From QPIN01 sp965224575 (GTDB taxonomy: Bacteria > Pseudomonadota > Gammaproteobacteria > Methylococcales > Methylomonadaceae): 64,000 bases of DNA. A program made the position numbers and the translations under genes. The notes beneath the pieces are model-generated. The model saw only the letters and a list, made by a program, of their open reading frames with translations, ran no database searches and was not told where the DNA came from. Shown here piece after piece: positions 34,551 through 42,812 of this stretch. Positions within the stretch are counted from its first letter, which is position 1. Each line of letters opens with the position of its first letter. The stretch is taken from assembly GCA_965224575.1 (NCBI GenBank), contig CBDCZQ010000006.1:1984001-2048000 (forward strand). The letters are read 5' to 3'.

Positions 34551-34856
34551 ATGCCCAAATTATATACATATTTCGGTATTATCATTATGTTTTACAGTAA
34601 TGAACATGAGCCTATTCATGTCCATGGAAAATTTCAAGGAAATGAATCAAAAGCTGAGATCATAATAGATAATGGAGAAGTTAAGGAAATCCATATTAAG
34701 TCTGTCAGAGGTAAAAACCCTTTGCCTGCAAATAATTTACGCGATTTTAAAGCATTTGTTGATATCTATGCTGATGAAATAGTAAAAAAGTGGATTGATT
34801 ATTTTGTGCTTCATAAACAAATTTCTTGTGAGAATATAAGTAGGAGAATCAAATGA
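34551..34856 (+). CDS. DUF4160 protein
   Basis: The 101-aa protein has the DUF4160 signature: an N-terminal hydrophobic GIIIMFYSNEHEPIHVHGKF with HxxPHxHV-like histidines, then KAEIIIDNGEVKEI. DUF4160 genes are regularly followed by DUF2442 genes and the pair is suspected to be a toxin-antitoxin system; activity is not established. It overlaps the next gene by four bases. Confidence 0.82.
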   Translation: MPKLYTYFGIIIMFYSNEHEPIHVHGKFQGNESKAEIIIDNGEVKEIHIKSVRGKNPLPANNLRDFKAFVDIYADEIVKKWIDYFVLHKQISCENISRRIK

Positions 34857-35116
34857 TTTTAGATGAACAAGTTATTTCCGTGGAAAAAGCAAACCATATC
34901 GGTGACTTTAAGCTCCAATTGAAATTCAATGATAAAACTAGTCAGGTTATTGATTTTTACCCATTCTTATCAGGCTCACTTAATCCACTAATCAGAAAAT
35001 ATTTATCGCCTAATGAATTTGCAAAGTTTGAAATAGATGACGGTGATTTAGAATGGAATGATTATGACCTTTGCTTTCCAATTGCTGATTTATATGAAAA
35101 TAGAATCATGAATTGA
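34853..35116 (+). CDS. DUF2442 protein
   Basis: The 87-aa protein fits DUF2442: VISVEKANHIGDFKLQLKFN, DFYPFLSGSLNPLIRKYL, FAKFEIDDGDLEWNDYDLCF. It is the usual partner of DUF4160 and starts inside its stop codon. The unit ends about 75 bp before an attC-like site, consistent with a cassette. Confidence 0.84.
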   Translation: MILDEQVISVEKANHIGDFKLQLKFNDKTSQVIDFYPFLSGSLNPLIRKYLSPNEFAKFEIDDGDLEWNDYDLCFPIADLYENRIMN

Positions 35117-35192
35117 ACGATATTAGAATTTGAAAAGCATCAATATTCAAAGTTTCAGACGGAGGAAATAAAGTATGATGACTACAGAATTT

Positions 35193-35239
35193 TTATAACC
35201 AGTCGTTCAACCCGCCGAGCGGGTTAACTCGGCGTTATA
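35193..35239 (+). repeat. attC-like site 16 (short form)
   Basis: Identical in sequence to the site at 13037-13083. Confidence 0.5.
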
Positions 35240-35550
35240 TCCTTCTGCGAAGGCACGTAGCAGAAAAAAACTTGTTGCGGAAAGAGCGAAAACTGAGTGC
35301 TGTGAAGCTAGTTTCTACTGGAGAAAATGAAGCTCGGACGTAGAGAACATAAGCTTGTGAAAAAGCAGAGTTTGACGTGGAAAAACAGGATGCTGCTTTT
35401 TCAAAACCCGTCGTGGAAATCAAAAGCTGAAAGAGCAAAAGCAAGTCTTGATGTTTGCCATGTTAAGTTGAAGAAAGTAAGCTCGACAGAATACCAAAGA
35501 ACTTAGAAAGAGAAAAAGCGAAACTCTGATGTTTGCAAGAAAGAAACTAT
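35240..35550 (+). repeat. Purine-rich cassette repeat, copy 11
   Basis: Starts CCTTCTGCGAAGGCACGTAGCAG; includes GAACATAAGCTTGTGAAAAA and CCCGTCGTGGAAATCAAAAG; precedes dinJ-yafQ. Confidence 0.75.
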
Positions 35551-35570
35551 TTGGTTGGTTATATGATAAT

Positions 35571-35588
35571 ATACTACTATCGTAGTAT
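35571..35588. promoter_or_regulatory. Probable dinJ-yafQ operator
   Basis: Perfect inverted repeat ATACTAC-TATC-GTAGTAT, 20 bp before the dinJ start, where DinJ-type antitoxins autoregulate. Confidence 0.6.
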
Positions 35589-35607
35589 TTATTAGAAAAG
35601 GACTATC

Positions 35608-35859
35608 ATGCCAATATCTATAAAAGAAACAACAAGCATTAAGCTTGATAAAGAAGCAAAAGAACGAGCTAAATTAATTTTCAAAGAGTTAGGTATCACA
35701 ATGGGAGATGCCTTTAACATGTTTTTAAGCCAAGTAAATTTGCATAATGGTATTCCATTTGAAATTAAAGTTCCAAATAGCACAACCAAGCAGGTAATTA
35801 GAGAAGCAAGGTTAGGTAAAAATGTACAGGAATTTTCGCTTGATGAACTTAATCAATGA
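35608..35859 (+). CDS. dinJ: RelB/DinJ-family antitoxin
   Basis: The 83-aa protein has the ribbon-helix-helix RelB/DinJ N-terminus (TTSIKLDKEAKERAKLIFKE, then LGITMGDAFNMFLSQVNLHN) followed by GIPFEIKVPN, the family hallmark. The C-terminal region binds the toxin. It shares four bases with yafQ and is preceded by a palindrome suited to autoregulation. Confidence 0.92.
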   Translation: MPISIKETTSIKLDKEAKERAKLIFKELGITMGDAFNMFLSQVNLHNGIPFEIKVPNSTTKQVIREARLGKNVQEFSLDELNQ

Positions 35860-36125
35860 AAATAAAGCGACATAAACAATTTATCAAAGAATTCAAAAAA
35901 GTCCAGATAACAGATGGGCAGTTTGAAAAATTTATCTATTATATCAATTGCCTTAGAGATGACTCTCCTTTACCTGAAGAGTCAAAAGACCATGGCCTGA
36001 ATGGTGAATATTCCGATTGTAGAGAATTTCATCTCGGAGGGGATACTTTGGTTATTTATCTTGTTAACCCAGAAAATGAGGCAATACTACTAAGAATAGG
36101 TAGCCATGCTCAATTATTTAAATAA
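35856..36125 (+). CDS. yafQ: YafQ-family mRNA interferase toxin
   Basis: The 89-aa RelE-superfamily toxin cleaves mRNA on the ribosome in studied relatives. It has RHKQFIKEFKKV at the N-terminus, DHGLNGEYSDCREFHLGGDT with the family histidines, and LLRIGSHAQLF at the end, the catalytic His region of YafQ. Intact, coupled to dinJ, with an attC-like site about 45 bp downstream. Confidence 0.92.
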   Translation: MKIKRHKQFIKEFKKVQITDGQFEKFIYYINCLRDDSPLPEESKDHGLNGEYSDCREFHLGGDTLVIYLVNPENEAILLRIGSHAQLFK

Positions 36126-36170
36126 TTGAGCATGGCTTGAAAAAAGAAGAAATGGAACATGATTAATTTA

Positions 36171-36287
36171 CATAACGAGAAAAATCAACTTGCCAAGTTC
36201 TTCTTATGCAAAATTAATTGCGGTGAAAAAAGCGCAGCGCCCTGCGCAGGGTGTGATGTGAAAACAGCAAGTTATTTAAACGTTATA
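36171..36287 (+). repeat. attC-like site 17
   Basis: CATAACGAGAAAAATCAACTT on the left (first 20 bases match site 2) and CAGCAAGTTATTTAAACGTT on the right. The middle resembles site 13. Confidence 0.6.
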
Positions 36288-36552
36288 GCCTTCTGCGAAG
36301 GTAAGAAGTGGAAAAATAAACTGTTGTTGAAAGAGCAGAAACTGAGTGCTGTGAATCAAGGTTTGATGTGAAAAAGCTAACACAGATGTGGAAAATATAA
36401 GCCTGTGAAAAAGCAAAAGCGAGTTTTGATGTTTGCCAAGTTTGAAGCGGAGAAAATAAGCTCGACAGAATTCCAAGGAGTTTTGAAAGAGCAAAAACAA
36501 AATCCTGAGGTTTGCAAAGCTAATTGCTGAAAAAGGAAGTCAGGCGTGCCAC
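36288..36552 (+). repeat. Purine-rich cassette repeat, copy 12 (split by IS110)
   Basis: Starts GCCTTCTGCGAAGGTAAGAAG. The copy is interrupted at about 36552 (GGAAGTCAGGCGTGCCAC) and resumes after the IS110 element at about 38019 with CCACGCTTGTGAAAAAGCGA, the continuation expected from copy 8. Confidence 0.75.
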
Positions 36553-36569
36553 CGCGCGCCTCATGATAG

Positions 36570-36833
36570 ATTTTGGGACTCCCTGTCACAAAAATCGATT
36601 CGCCACGCGGCGAATCATTAGGCTCCAGACGCCCCCTTGTATCTCTCAGTCTGATATATTTGATTAGCTGTCAGTATATCAAGGAACATGAGAACTTGTC
36701 GCCGTCCTGAGGCGAAAAACCTGTGACGCAGATAAAGTCCATGCTCCTATTTCTCTGGTACTGAATGGTATCAAAGTCCTTTCCACTATGGAAAGAAGGC
36801 TGTATTTACAAGGGTAGTAAGGAGAATATTATT
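36570..36833 (+). ncRNA. Candidate IS110 bridge-RNA region (left-end leader)
   Basis: The non-coding left end has hairpins GATTCGCC-ACGC-GGCGAATC, TCGCC-GTCCTGA-GGCGA and CTTTCCA-CTA-TGGAAAG, plus a GATATA/TATATC pair. IS110-group elements express a guide ('bridge') RNA from this position. That this one does so is inference. Confidence 0.4.
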
Positions 36834-37820
36834 ATGTATATTATTGGTATCGATGTCAGTAAGAATAAATTAGATTGTGCTCTAATTGATGACTCTAATC
36901 CTGATAGATTTAAGTTTAAGGTGATCTCTAATTCTGAAGAGGGTTTTATTGCTTTAATCAAATGGCTTTCTACGCATATAAAATCGACAGCTCCAGAATA
37001 TCATTTTGTGATGGAAGCCACTGGCGTATATCATGAAAGATGTGCTGATTGGTTGTTTAATACAGGTTCCAAAGTGTCCGTTGTCAACCCTGCACATATT
37101 AAATATTATGGGCAAAGTTTAGGTGTGCGCTCAAAAAATGATAAGAAAGATAGTGTCGTTTTAGCGCGTTATGGTTTAACCCAAAAGCCCATTGCTTGGG
37201 AGCCAGAAGCACCTGAAATAAGAATACTTAAAGCATTAGCTTCTCGTCTTGATGCCATAGAAAAGGATAGCTTGCGTGAGAAAAACCGTTATGATAAATC
37301 AAGTATAAACCCTTGTTCAGAGAGTGTGTTGAAATCGATTAAGATGATATTAGCTGTACTGAATGAAGAGAAAACCAATTTGGAACGATTGATTGATATG
37401 CATATTAATCAATACGCGTATTTAAAGCATAATTATGCTCTTTTACAGACAATTCCAGGTGTAGGACCTGTTGTTTCAAGGTATATGCTGATTGTCATTG
37501 GCAGTCGTACATTTAAGTCAGCATCGCAATGTGCTGCATATATTGGGCTCGTTCCGATACAAAATGAATCAGGGTCTAGCCTTAGAGGGCGAAGTAGACT
37601 ATCTAAAGCGGGAAACCCTGTCATTAGAGCTAAGCTTTATATGGCAGCCATTTCAGCACTGCAACATAACCCTGATATTAAAATACAAAATCAAAGATTG
37701 TTAAAAAATGGAAAATCTAAAATGAGTGCACTATGTGCTGCGATGCGGAAATTAGTGCATATCTGTTTTGGTGTTATAAAACACCAAAGACCTTATCAAG
37801 TTCAAGCCAGTTTATTATGA
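36834..37820 (+). CDS. IS110-family transposase (DEDD recombinase)
   Basis: The 328-aa protein begins MYIIGIDVSKNKLDCALIDD (first Asp of the RuvC-like DEDD site). It has HFVMEATGVYHERCADWL (Glu) and GVRSKNDKKDSVVLARYG (two Asp). The C-terminal Tnp_2 domain includes LLQTIPGVGPVVSRYM and the serine-bearing SSLRGRSRLSKAGNPVIRAK. ATG 36834 matches family N-termini, so the upstream extension to 36765 is rejected; AAGGAG precedes it. The gene is intact. Confidence 0.93.
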   Translation: MYIIGIDVSKNKLDCALIDDSNPDRFKFKVISNSEEGFIALIKWLSTHIKSTAPEYHFVMEATGVYHERCADWLFNTGSKVSVVNPAHIKYYGQSLGVRSKNDKKDSVVLARYGLTQKPIAWEPEAPEIRILKALASRLDAIEKDSLREKNRYDKSSINPCSESVLKSIKMILAVLNEEKTNLERLIDMHINQYAYLKHNYALLQTIPGVGPVVSRYMLIVIGSRTFKSASQCAAYIGLVPIQNESGSSLRGRSRLSKAGNPVIRAKLYMAAISALQHNPDIKIQNQRLLKNGKSKMSALCAAMRKLVHICFGVIKHQRPYQVQASLL

Positions 37821-38018
37821 CTTGAATCTGGTGCTGAGAGATGGTATCTGCGTTCGCCTCGACTTCGCACAAATGCCGCTACGTCAAGGCTACCTCAAAT
37901 GGCTCGACGGCTATTCGGGATAAAATTTTAGCCACGTTCGCTAACGCGAACATTGGCAAATTTTCCTGCGCCTTCTGGAGACTATCAGCCCATCCGGGGC
38001 TGACAGCGTCGGAATACT
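37821..38018. other. IS110 right-end non-coding region
   Basis: Contains the hairpin GTTCGC-TAAC-GCGAAC and GC-rich sequence to the point where the interrupted repeat resumes. The ORF that can be read through it lacks any similarity I recognise. Confidence 0.4.
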
Positions 38019-38385
38019 GCCACGCTTGTGAAAAAGCGAAGAGCAAGAGAACAGAAGAAATGGAACTTGCTTAATTTTTAGTTCTTCTTATGCGATAGTT
38101 TATCGCGGTGAAAAAAGTACAGTGCCCTGCGTAGGGTGTGACGTGAAAACAGCAAGTTGTTTTCTTTTTTTTGAGAGTAATAAGCAAAAAAAATCTGTTG
38201 TTGAAAGAGCAGGGTTTGACATGGAAAAGTAGGATATTGCTTTTTCAAGGATCGTCGTGGAAATTAGACAAAAGCAGAAAGATCAAAAGCAGGTTTCTGA
38301 TGTTTTAAAGGTTGAGTACTGAGAAAGAAAGCTCGGATTACTGCCAAGCAAATAAAAAGAAAAAACTGGTAACTGCCAGATTAAG
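38019..38385 (+). repeat. Purine-rich repeat remainder, truncated attC and repeat copy 13 (decayed)
   Basis: 38019-38080 completes the copy split by IS110. 38085-38165 is an attC-like site lacking its left end (TAGTTCTTCTTATGCGATAG ... AAAACAGCAAGTTGTTTT). 38190-38385 is a decayed repeat (AGCAGGGTTTGACATGGAAA, ATCGTCGTGGAAATTAGACA). This is the last repeat copy in the window and marks the end of the array. Confidence 0.6.
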
Positions 38386-38400
38386 TCGCAACTACTACAA

Positions 38401-39939
38401 TTAAACAAGTGCACTAAGGTTTCGATCTACTAGACCTTTGCTTAAGTCCGCCAATTCGAGATAGTCAAATATAGCCTCCAATCCCTGAAAATATTCAGCC
38501 AGATAGCTATAAGGGTCTCCATCCCAATTTTCCTTGTAGGGTTTTGTGAAGCAATTTCTGAATTCACTTCCTGGCAGTTGTGTATCCTCAATTATTTTTT
38601 CAAAATGCGATTGAAGTTTATCACTAAATAGCTTTCGGGCATTCTGACTAATCTTGGGCAGAATACTGAGCCAATGAGTACATTGTCTTTTTTTTAGCCC
38701 AACAGGCTCCGAATTTTTTAAGAGTTGATCCAGAAGCCAATCTATATGATCGTGCTCTGGGTTATTCATTTTTGATACAAGAACAAGAAGGTTATAGAAT
38801 CCCCACCACCGAATTATCCAAAATTTACATTTCTCGGTATTCATGATGTAGGACTCAAGACCCCTAGAATGTTGATTACAGTACTTTCTACGGGCAAGTC
38901 CCAATGATACTTCCACACATTCCAAGTTTAGTTCAAAGTCGTTGTTCAATTCCGCCATCTTTTGGGATACATCTTTTAAATTTAGAGAATTTTCTAAATC
39001 GTAATCTGCTAATGCATTCTTTAGTGCATCGTTTGGTTGGTTATCAACTAATTGACCTGCCCAATTCGAAATAACATTATTCAGTTCTTTATAAAAAAGA
39101 CTTAATTTTGGCTCCAGTTTTTCATAGTTAGTGTGAGAAAATTTCCGAGCTAATTCATCCAAAGAAACAGCCCAATGCTGATTAGAGCAATTCCCCGCTT
39201 GTTTCCTCTCTTCAAACAGAAATTCTAATAGCTCTAAAATATGGAACCTAATATGTAAATTCCATGTTGATAGTGTTTTGATTCCTTTTGTTATTTTATC
39301 TAGGAATAAATATTTATTTATTGGTATAAGGCCGTCCCCCCGTGCTTTTTCTAGCCAATCCAACAACAGATATGCTCCCTGACTACGGGCAGTAGGTGTT
39401 TTTTCTTCATCAAGAAGAACACTGTTAATAAGGATATCCACTGCATCGTCACCGTAGATATTGGATACCTCGAATAATTGATCTACTATGGGATTTGGCC
39501 CTTCTGGCATATCATCTTTGATAGAGCAATCGCATGACTTAGCTCGATCGCCATCTAAAGCAATAATTAGATTGCCAAACAATTTACGCTTTAACTGCTC
39601 TGTCTCTGTATCATCTAAAACTTGGCCATAATCAGAAGTAAGAAAGTGAGCACAGAAAGAATAAGAGGATCGTCGACTACTCCCAAGGTTATTAATGAAA
39701 TGTAAGATTTTCGCTGAATCACCGGTAATTAGTTCACATGCGGGCAAAACAAATCGAGCCGTATTATTAAAGGTCGATCGCCCTCTAAGAGCAGACAATT
39801 CGATAAGGGCATTTTGTTGATTTTTAATAACGTAAGCGATCCATATACCCGCTAGAACATGGATATGCATCTCGTCCGGAAAACGAAATTTACCTCCTTC
39901 AAGCATGTGTTTGGTGCTCAGGCACAGATGGGAGGACAT
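38401..39939 (-). pseudogene. 5'-truncated large protein gene, possibly STAND/NACHT-type C-terminal region
   Basis: The frame encodes 512 residues, but the first 14 or so (MSSHLCLSTKHML) are antisense to an IS5 remnant, so the authentic 5' end was removed near 39898. The retained start (FRFPDEMHIHVLAGIWIAYV) resembles the 'FxHxxxxEYLAA' block that follows the NTPase in NACHT/STAND proteins. The rest is alpha-helical and repeat-like (LHIRFHILELLEFLFEERKQ). No catalytic motif remains. STAND NTPases often act in phage defence, but assignment rests on one short motif and family is otherwise unrecognised. Confidence 0.55.
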
Positions 39940-40187
39940 ACTGTCAACACGATTGGAATATTACGTGCCGAAGTAAAAATAGGGATGATGAATTTGGTTT
40001 ACAACATGGTGAGGTTGGGTCAATTACTCAAGCACGACAGAATAAATGTGCCTGTTGAGGCATAAAATGGCAGAAACGCCTAAAAACAGCACCATTTTTA
40101 GTAGCTTTCAGCTCTATTATCTGGTTTTTTCTAAAAAAATATTAGGGGGAAGTTTTGCCGCAAGCTAATCGTATTTATAGAGGTGCC
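39899..40187 (+). mobile_element. IS5-family remnant (3' end)
   Basis: 39899-40065 encodes the C-terminal end of an IS5-type transposase (KHVFGAQAQMGGHTVNTIGI, then KIGMMNLVYNMVRLGQLL). AGAGGTGCCC near 40178 could be the right terminal repeat. Everything upstream of the fragment is missing. Confidence 0.65.
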
Positions 40188-40338
40188 CAGAAGTCATAAG
40201 TTTGTCACTATTTATTTTGTAGGCTAATATAATTTCATACAGAGATGTATTTTAGGAGATATGATTCAAGCAATTCAGATTGTTCTTTTTCTGATTTTAA
40301 TACACTGGTATTAGTTGAACCAATACCCCCTATTTTTA
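40188..40338. other. Short AT-rich spacer, no gene seen
   Basis: Lies between the IS5 remnant and the second IS4-family element; no ORF or repeat is evident. Confidence 0.4.
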
Positions 40339-40347
40339 ACATTTATT

Positions 40348-41568
40348 CTCTGTACATGACAAAAAATCAGCATGTTACTGACATCCCATTGGAAACAGCA
40401 TTTGCAGGAGCTTGACACAGCAAAGTAATCAGTTGTTTCATCATTTTTTTTGATTGGGAAACGCCATTAAACAGTCCTGAGCGAAGACAATCGAACCCAT
40501 ATCTGAAAATGCTTTGCGTCAGCCTTTGATGTGTTTTTATTTTGATGGGTAGTACGCAATCGTGTTTCCAATCACCTACCTTATGCGACCAGAAAAAAGC
40601 AATGACGGGTAAGACCAACAGCTTTTTAATTCGCAAGTAACCTACCATTCGCGTGTCTTCAAGTTTAAATCCTCGTCCTTTTAAACACCCAAACAGTGTT
40701 TCTATTTCCCAGAGTAACCCATAAATTTTGATGCTTTCTACATTGCGATGGTGACTCGCTATAATTAATAGTTCGCCATCACTCAAACGCATTCCGCTGA
40801 GATAAACAGAACATGTCCCTAAATACCTAGCTTTAGAACACTGTATGACTTCGCCTGGTTTGAGTGTACGAAACAAGTGATCAACACGGATTCGTTTGTC
40901 TTTGCTTTTCACACTGTAACTGTTATTGCGAATGCGCACATAAAAAGGGATATTTTGTTCCAGTATCCATCCCAACCATTTATCCCCAATAAATTCACGA
41001 TCAGCCAAAACACCCTGAATACGATCCTGTCCAAACTGACTGATAAACCGCTTCATCAATGCGATGCGCTCGCGGGTATTCGAATTGCCACGCTTATTCA
41101 AAGGCAACCAATACACAGGAATCGCTGCACCGCGATAGACCACTGCAAGCACCAGTAGGTTGACGTTGGCTTTCCCCCATTTCCAATTGGTTCGATCCAG
41201 CGAAAGATAATAGTCGGTGTCCAGAAAGCCAAACAACTTCATGACAAATCCTGCGACTTCATTGTAATCCAGCTTGTGATGATGAAAAAACCGCTGAATT
41301 CTTCGATAGCGTGATGAAATCAATGCTCGACTGGGGAAAAACAAAGCCAATTGCGTCAGATTGACTGTGCTGGCAATCATGATCGCCACTAACAGTCCAA
41401 CAAAACAGGCCATTCGTGGCTTGCTCCACTGGAAATGCTCGTTTAAGATCCGTGTCAGTTCGTTAATTTGATATTGGCTGGTATTCATGTTCGCTAAACA
41501 AGAATACAGTATTTAATTATATTTCATATGTCTACGTCAACTTTCTCTATTTTTTGCCATGTACAGAG
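40348..41568 (-). mobile_element. IS4-family insertion sequence, copy 2, complete
   Basis: It is 1221 bp with ends CTCTGTACATGACAAAAA and TTTTTTGCCATGTACAGAG. A perfect 9-bp target duplication, ACATTTATT, lies at 40339-40347 and 41569-41577. Similar to copy 1 at 3026-4247 in length, ends and gene layout. Confidence 0.93.
40367..41488 (-). CDS. IS4-family transposase, copy 2
   Basis: The 373-aa DDE transposase is intact, with LSLDRTNWKWG, VLADREFIGDKW and YGLLWEIETLFGCLKGRG carrying the likely catalytic acids. It is homologous throughout to the transposase at 3045-4175, with many substitutions, so the copies diverged before or after arriving separately. It is the last mobile element before the housekeeping region and may have inserted at the border of the accessory island. 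Confidence 0.9.
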   Translation of the reverse strand: MNTSQYQINELTRILNEHFQWSKPRMACFVGLLVAIMIASTVNLTQLALFFPSRALISSRYRRIQRFFHHHKLDYNEVAGFVMKLFGFLDTDYYLSLDRTNWKWGKANVNLLVLAVVYRGAAIPVYWLPLNKRGNSNTRERIALMKRFISQFGQDRIQGVLADREFIGDKWLGWILEQNIPFYVRIRNNSYSVKSKDKRIRVDHLFRTLKPGEVIQCSKARYLGTCSVYLSGMRLSDGELLIIASHHRNVESIKIYGLLWEIETLFGCLKGRGFKLEDTRMVGYLRIKKLLVLPVIAFFWSHKVGDWKHDCVLPIKIKTHQRLTQSIFRYGFDCLRSGLFNGVSQSKKMMKQLITLLCQAPANAVSNGMSVTC

Positions 41569-41689
41569 ACATTTATTATTTATAAAATCTTAAGTCTTGC
41601 CATTAGTCAAGGAGGTAATCATTAGTTTAGTGATTATTTATTTGTCAAGATAACAAATAAAAAACTGTATTTATAACCCTAGAAGCGAA

Positions 41690-42745
41690 TTAACCAGATA
41701 TTAATGTATATTTCACTTCTTTTGCATTCAATTTTGAATGCTCTTCTAAATTTAGTAAATGGTCTTTGGCAAGGTTTTTATTTAGAGTAGATCTTTTTCC
41801 TTGGTAAAAAAGCCTATAAACACCATACCCTAACTCTTCACTTACCCAGGTGACTGTTTTAACCATAGGTAAAGACTCAAAATAATTAGTTACTTTTTCT
41901 CTATCCAGGTTGGTTTTGATATTACCTACCTTTAATAATACAGAATCGACATCTTTACTTGGCGGTGTCACAGCATAATAACTTGATAAGTTATCATAAA
42001 CTCCTTGGAATCCATTGGAAGCAACATTATTGATTAATCCACAGGGACTGCTCCATTGAGTGATTTTTCCATCAAAATAATGTGTCCACTCAGCTTTCCA
42101 GCAAGTGCCTTTATTGATCATTTTTCCTGCTAATGTAGAAACAACATCGTAACGAGTAGAGACTTTCATTAGATGGTCAGAGTATGCGCTTAATACATCA
42201 CTAATAGACATGTTTTGTTTTTCATTTAGATCTTGTATCGGATACAACACGGGCAATTTTTTTTCTTTAGTTGCTTTAGCCAAGGCAAGATCAACTTCAG
42301 GCATCCAGTCTGGTTCAAAAAAACGTTGTTTATTTTGTTCATCTATAACTAGCCAAACTAATGTTGTGGGTCTTATTTCATTCCAAAGTCCGGCATTACT
42401 TAAGCGTAACGTATCAATTAATAATTTTTCATCAAATAAAACTCTCATCAATCGACTAGAGCTGGATCCACCTAGAGAATACTGAAACTCACGAACAAAG
42501 TATGTTGAGTTTGCTAAAACAGTTTTTACGATATTATCATTAAGTATATTTTCACCAGCTAAAATACGGGTCAATATTATTTTTAGAGCCTGCTGGGTTG
42601 CTATCTCTCTATCTTGCTTCGATTCACTTTCAAGATGAACTTCTGTTTCGTATAAATTATCAACTTCCATGGCGTAAGAAAGCCTACTAACCATAATGAT
42701 AAATGAAATTACAAAAAATCTACTCAGCACGTTTATATCCTTCAC
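41690..42745 (-). CDS. DUF2066 protein, probably secreted
   Basis: The 351-aa protein starts with an N-terminal signal-type segment (FFVISFIIMVSRLSYAMEVD) and is followed by the DUF2066 body (LKIILTRILAGENIL, REFQYSLGG, LWLVIDE-like TLVWLVIDEQNKQRF). DUF2066 genes are commonly divergent from purM in gammaproteobacteria, as here, which supports the call; the function is unknown. About 65 bp separate the two divergent starts. It marks the first gene of conserved chromosomal backbone. Confidence 0.87.
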   Translation of the reverse strand: MKDINVLSRFFVISFIIMVSRLSYAMEVDNLYETEVHLESESKQDREIATQQALKIILTRILAGENILNDNIVKTVLANSTYFVREFQYSLGGSSSSRLMRVLFDEKLLIDTLRLSNAGLWNEIRPTTLVWLVIDEQNKQRFFEPDWMPEVDLALAKATKEKKLPVLYPIQDLNEKQNMSISDVLSAYSDHLMKVSTRYDVVSTLAGKMINKGTCWKAEWTHYFDGKITQWSSPCGLINNVASNGFQGVYDNLSSYYAVTPPSKDVDSVLLKVGNIKTNLDREKVTNYFESLPMVKTVTWVSEELGYGVYRLFYQGKRSTLNKNLAKDHLLNLEEHSKLNAKEVKYTLISG

Positions 42746-42812
42746 ACAAATTACGAGATGTCTTGTACAATATCGGTAGGTTTACCATTAACTTTAATTA
42801 AGAGAAATAGCC

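Larger units (their letters stand above)
36553..38018 (+). mobile_element. IS110-family element inserted in a purine-rich repeat
   Basis: The borders are set by where the repeat sequence breaks off and resumes; no terminal inverted repeats are expected in IS110. It contains one transposase and long structured non-coding ends. Boundaries are uncertain by several bases. Confidence 0.7.

Noticed and set aside
2382..36500. Short ORFs within the purine-rich repeats as separate genes
   Set aside because: They occur on both strands, lack consistent starts or ribosome-binding sites, and follow the repeat rather than any conserved length. I list the repeat instead and raise coding as a question only.
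37841..38074. Protein-coding gene downstream of the IS110 transposase
   Set aside because: The frame crosses the IS end and runs into the resumed repeat; no recognisable similarity or ribosome-binding site.
1886..38385. CRISPR array
   Set aside because: The repeats are hundreds of bases long, irregularly spaced and separated by genes; no short identical repeats with uniform spacers and no cas genes are present.
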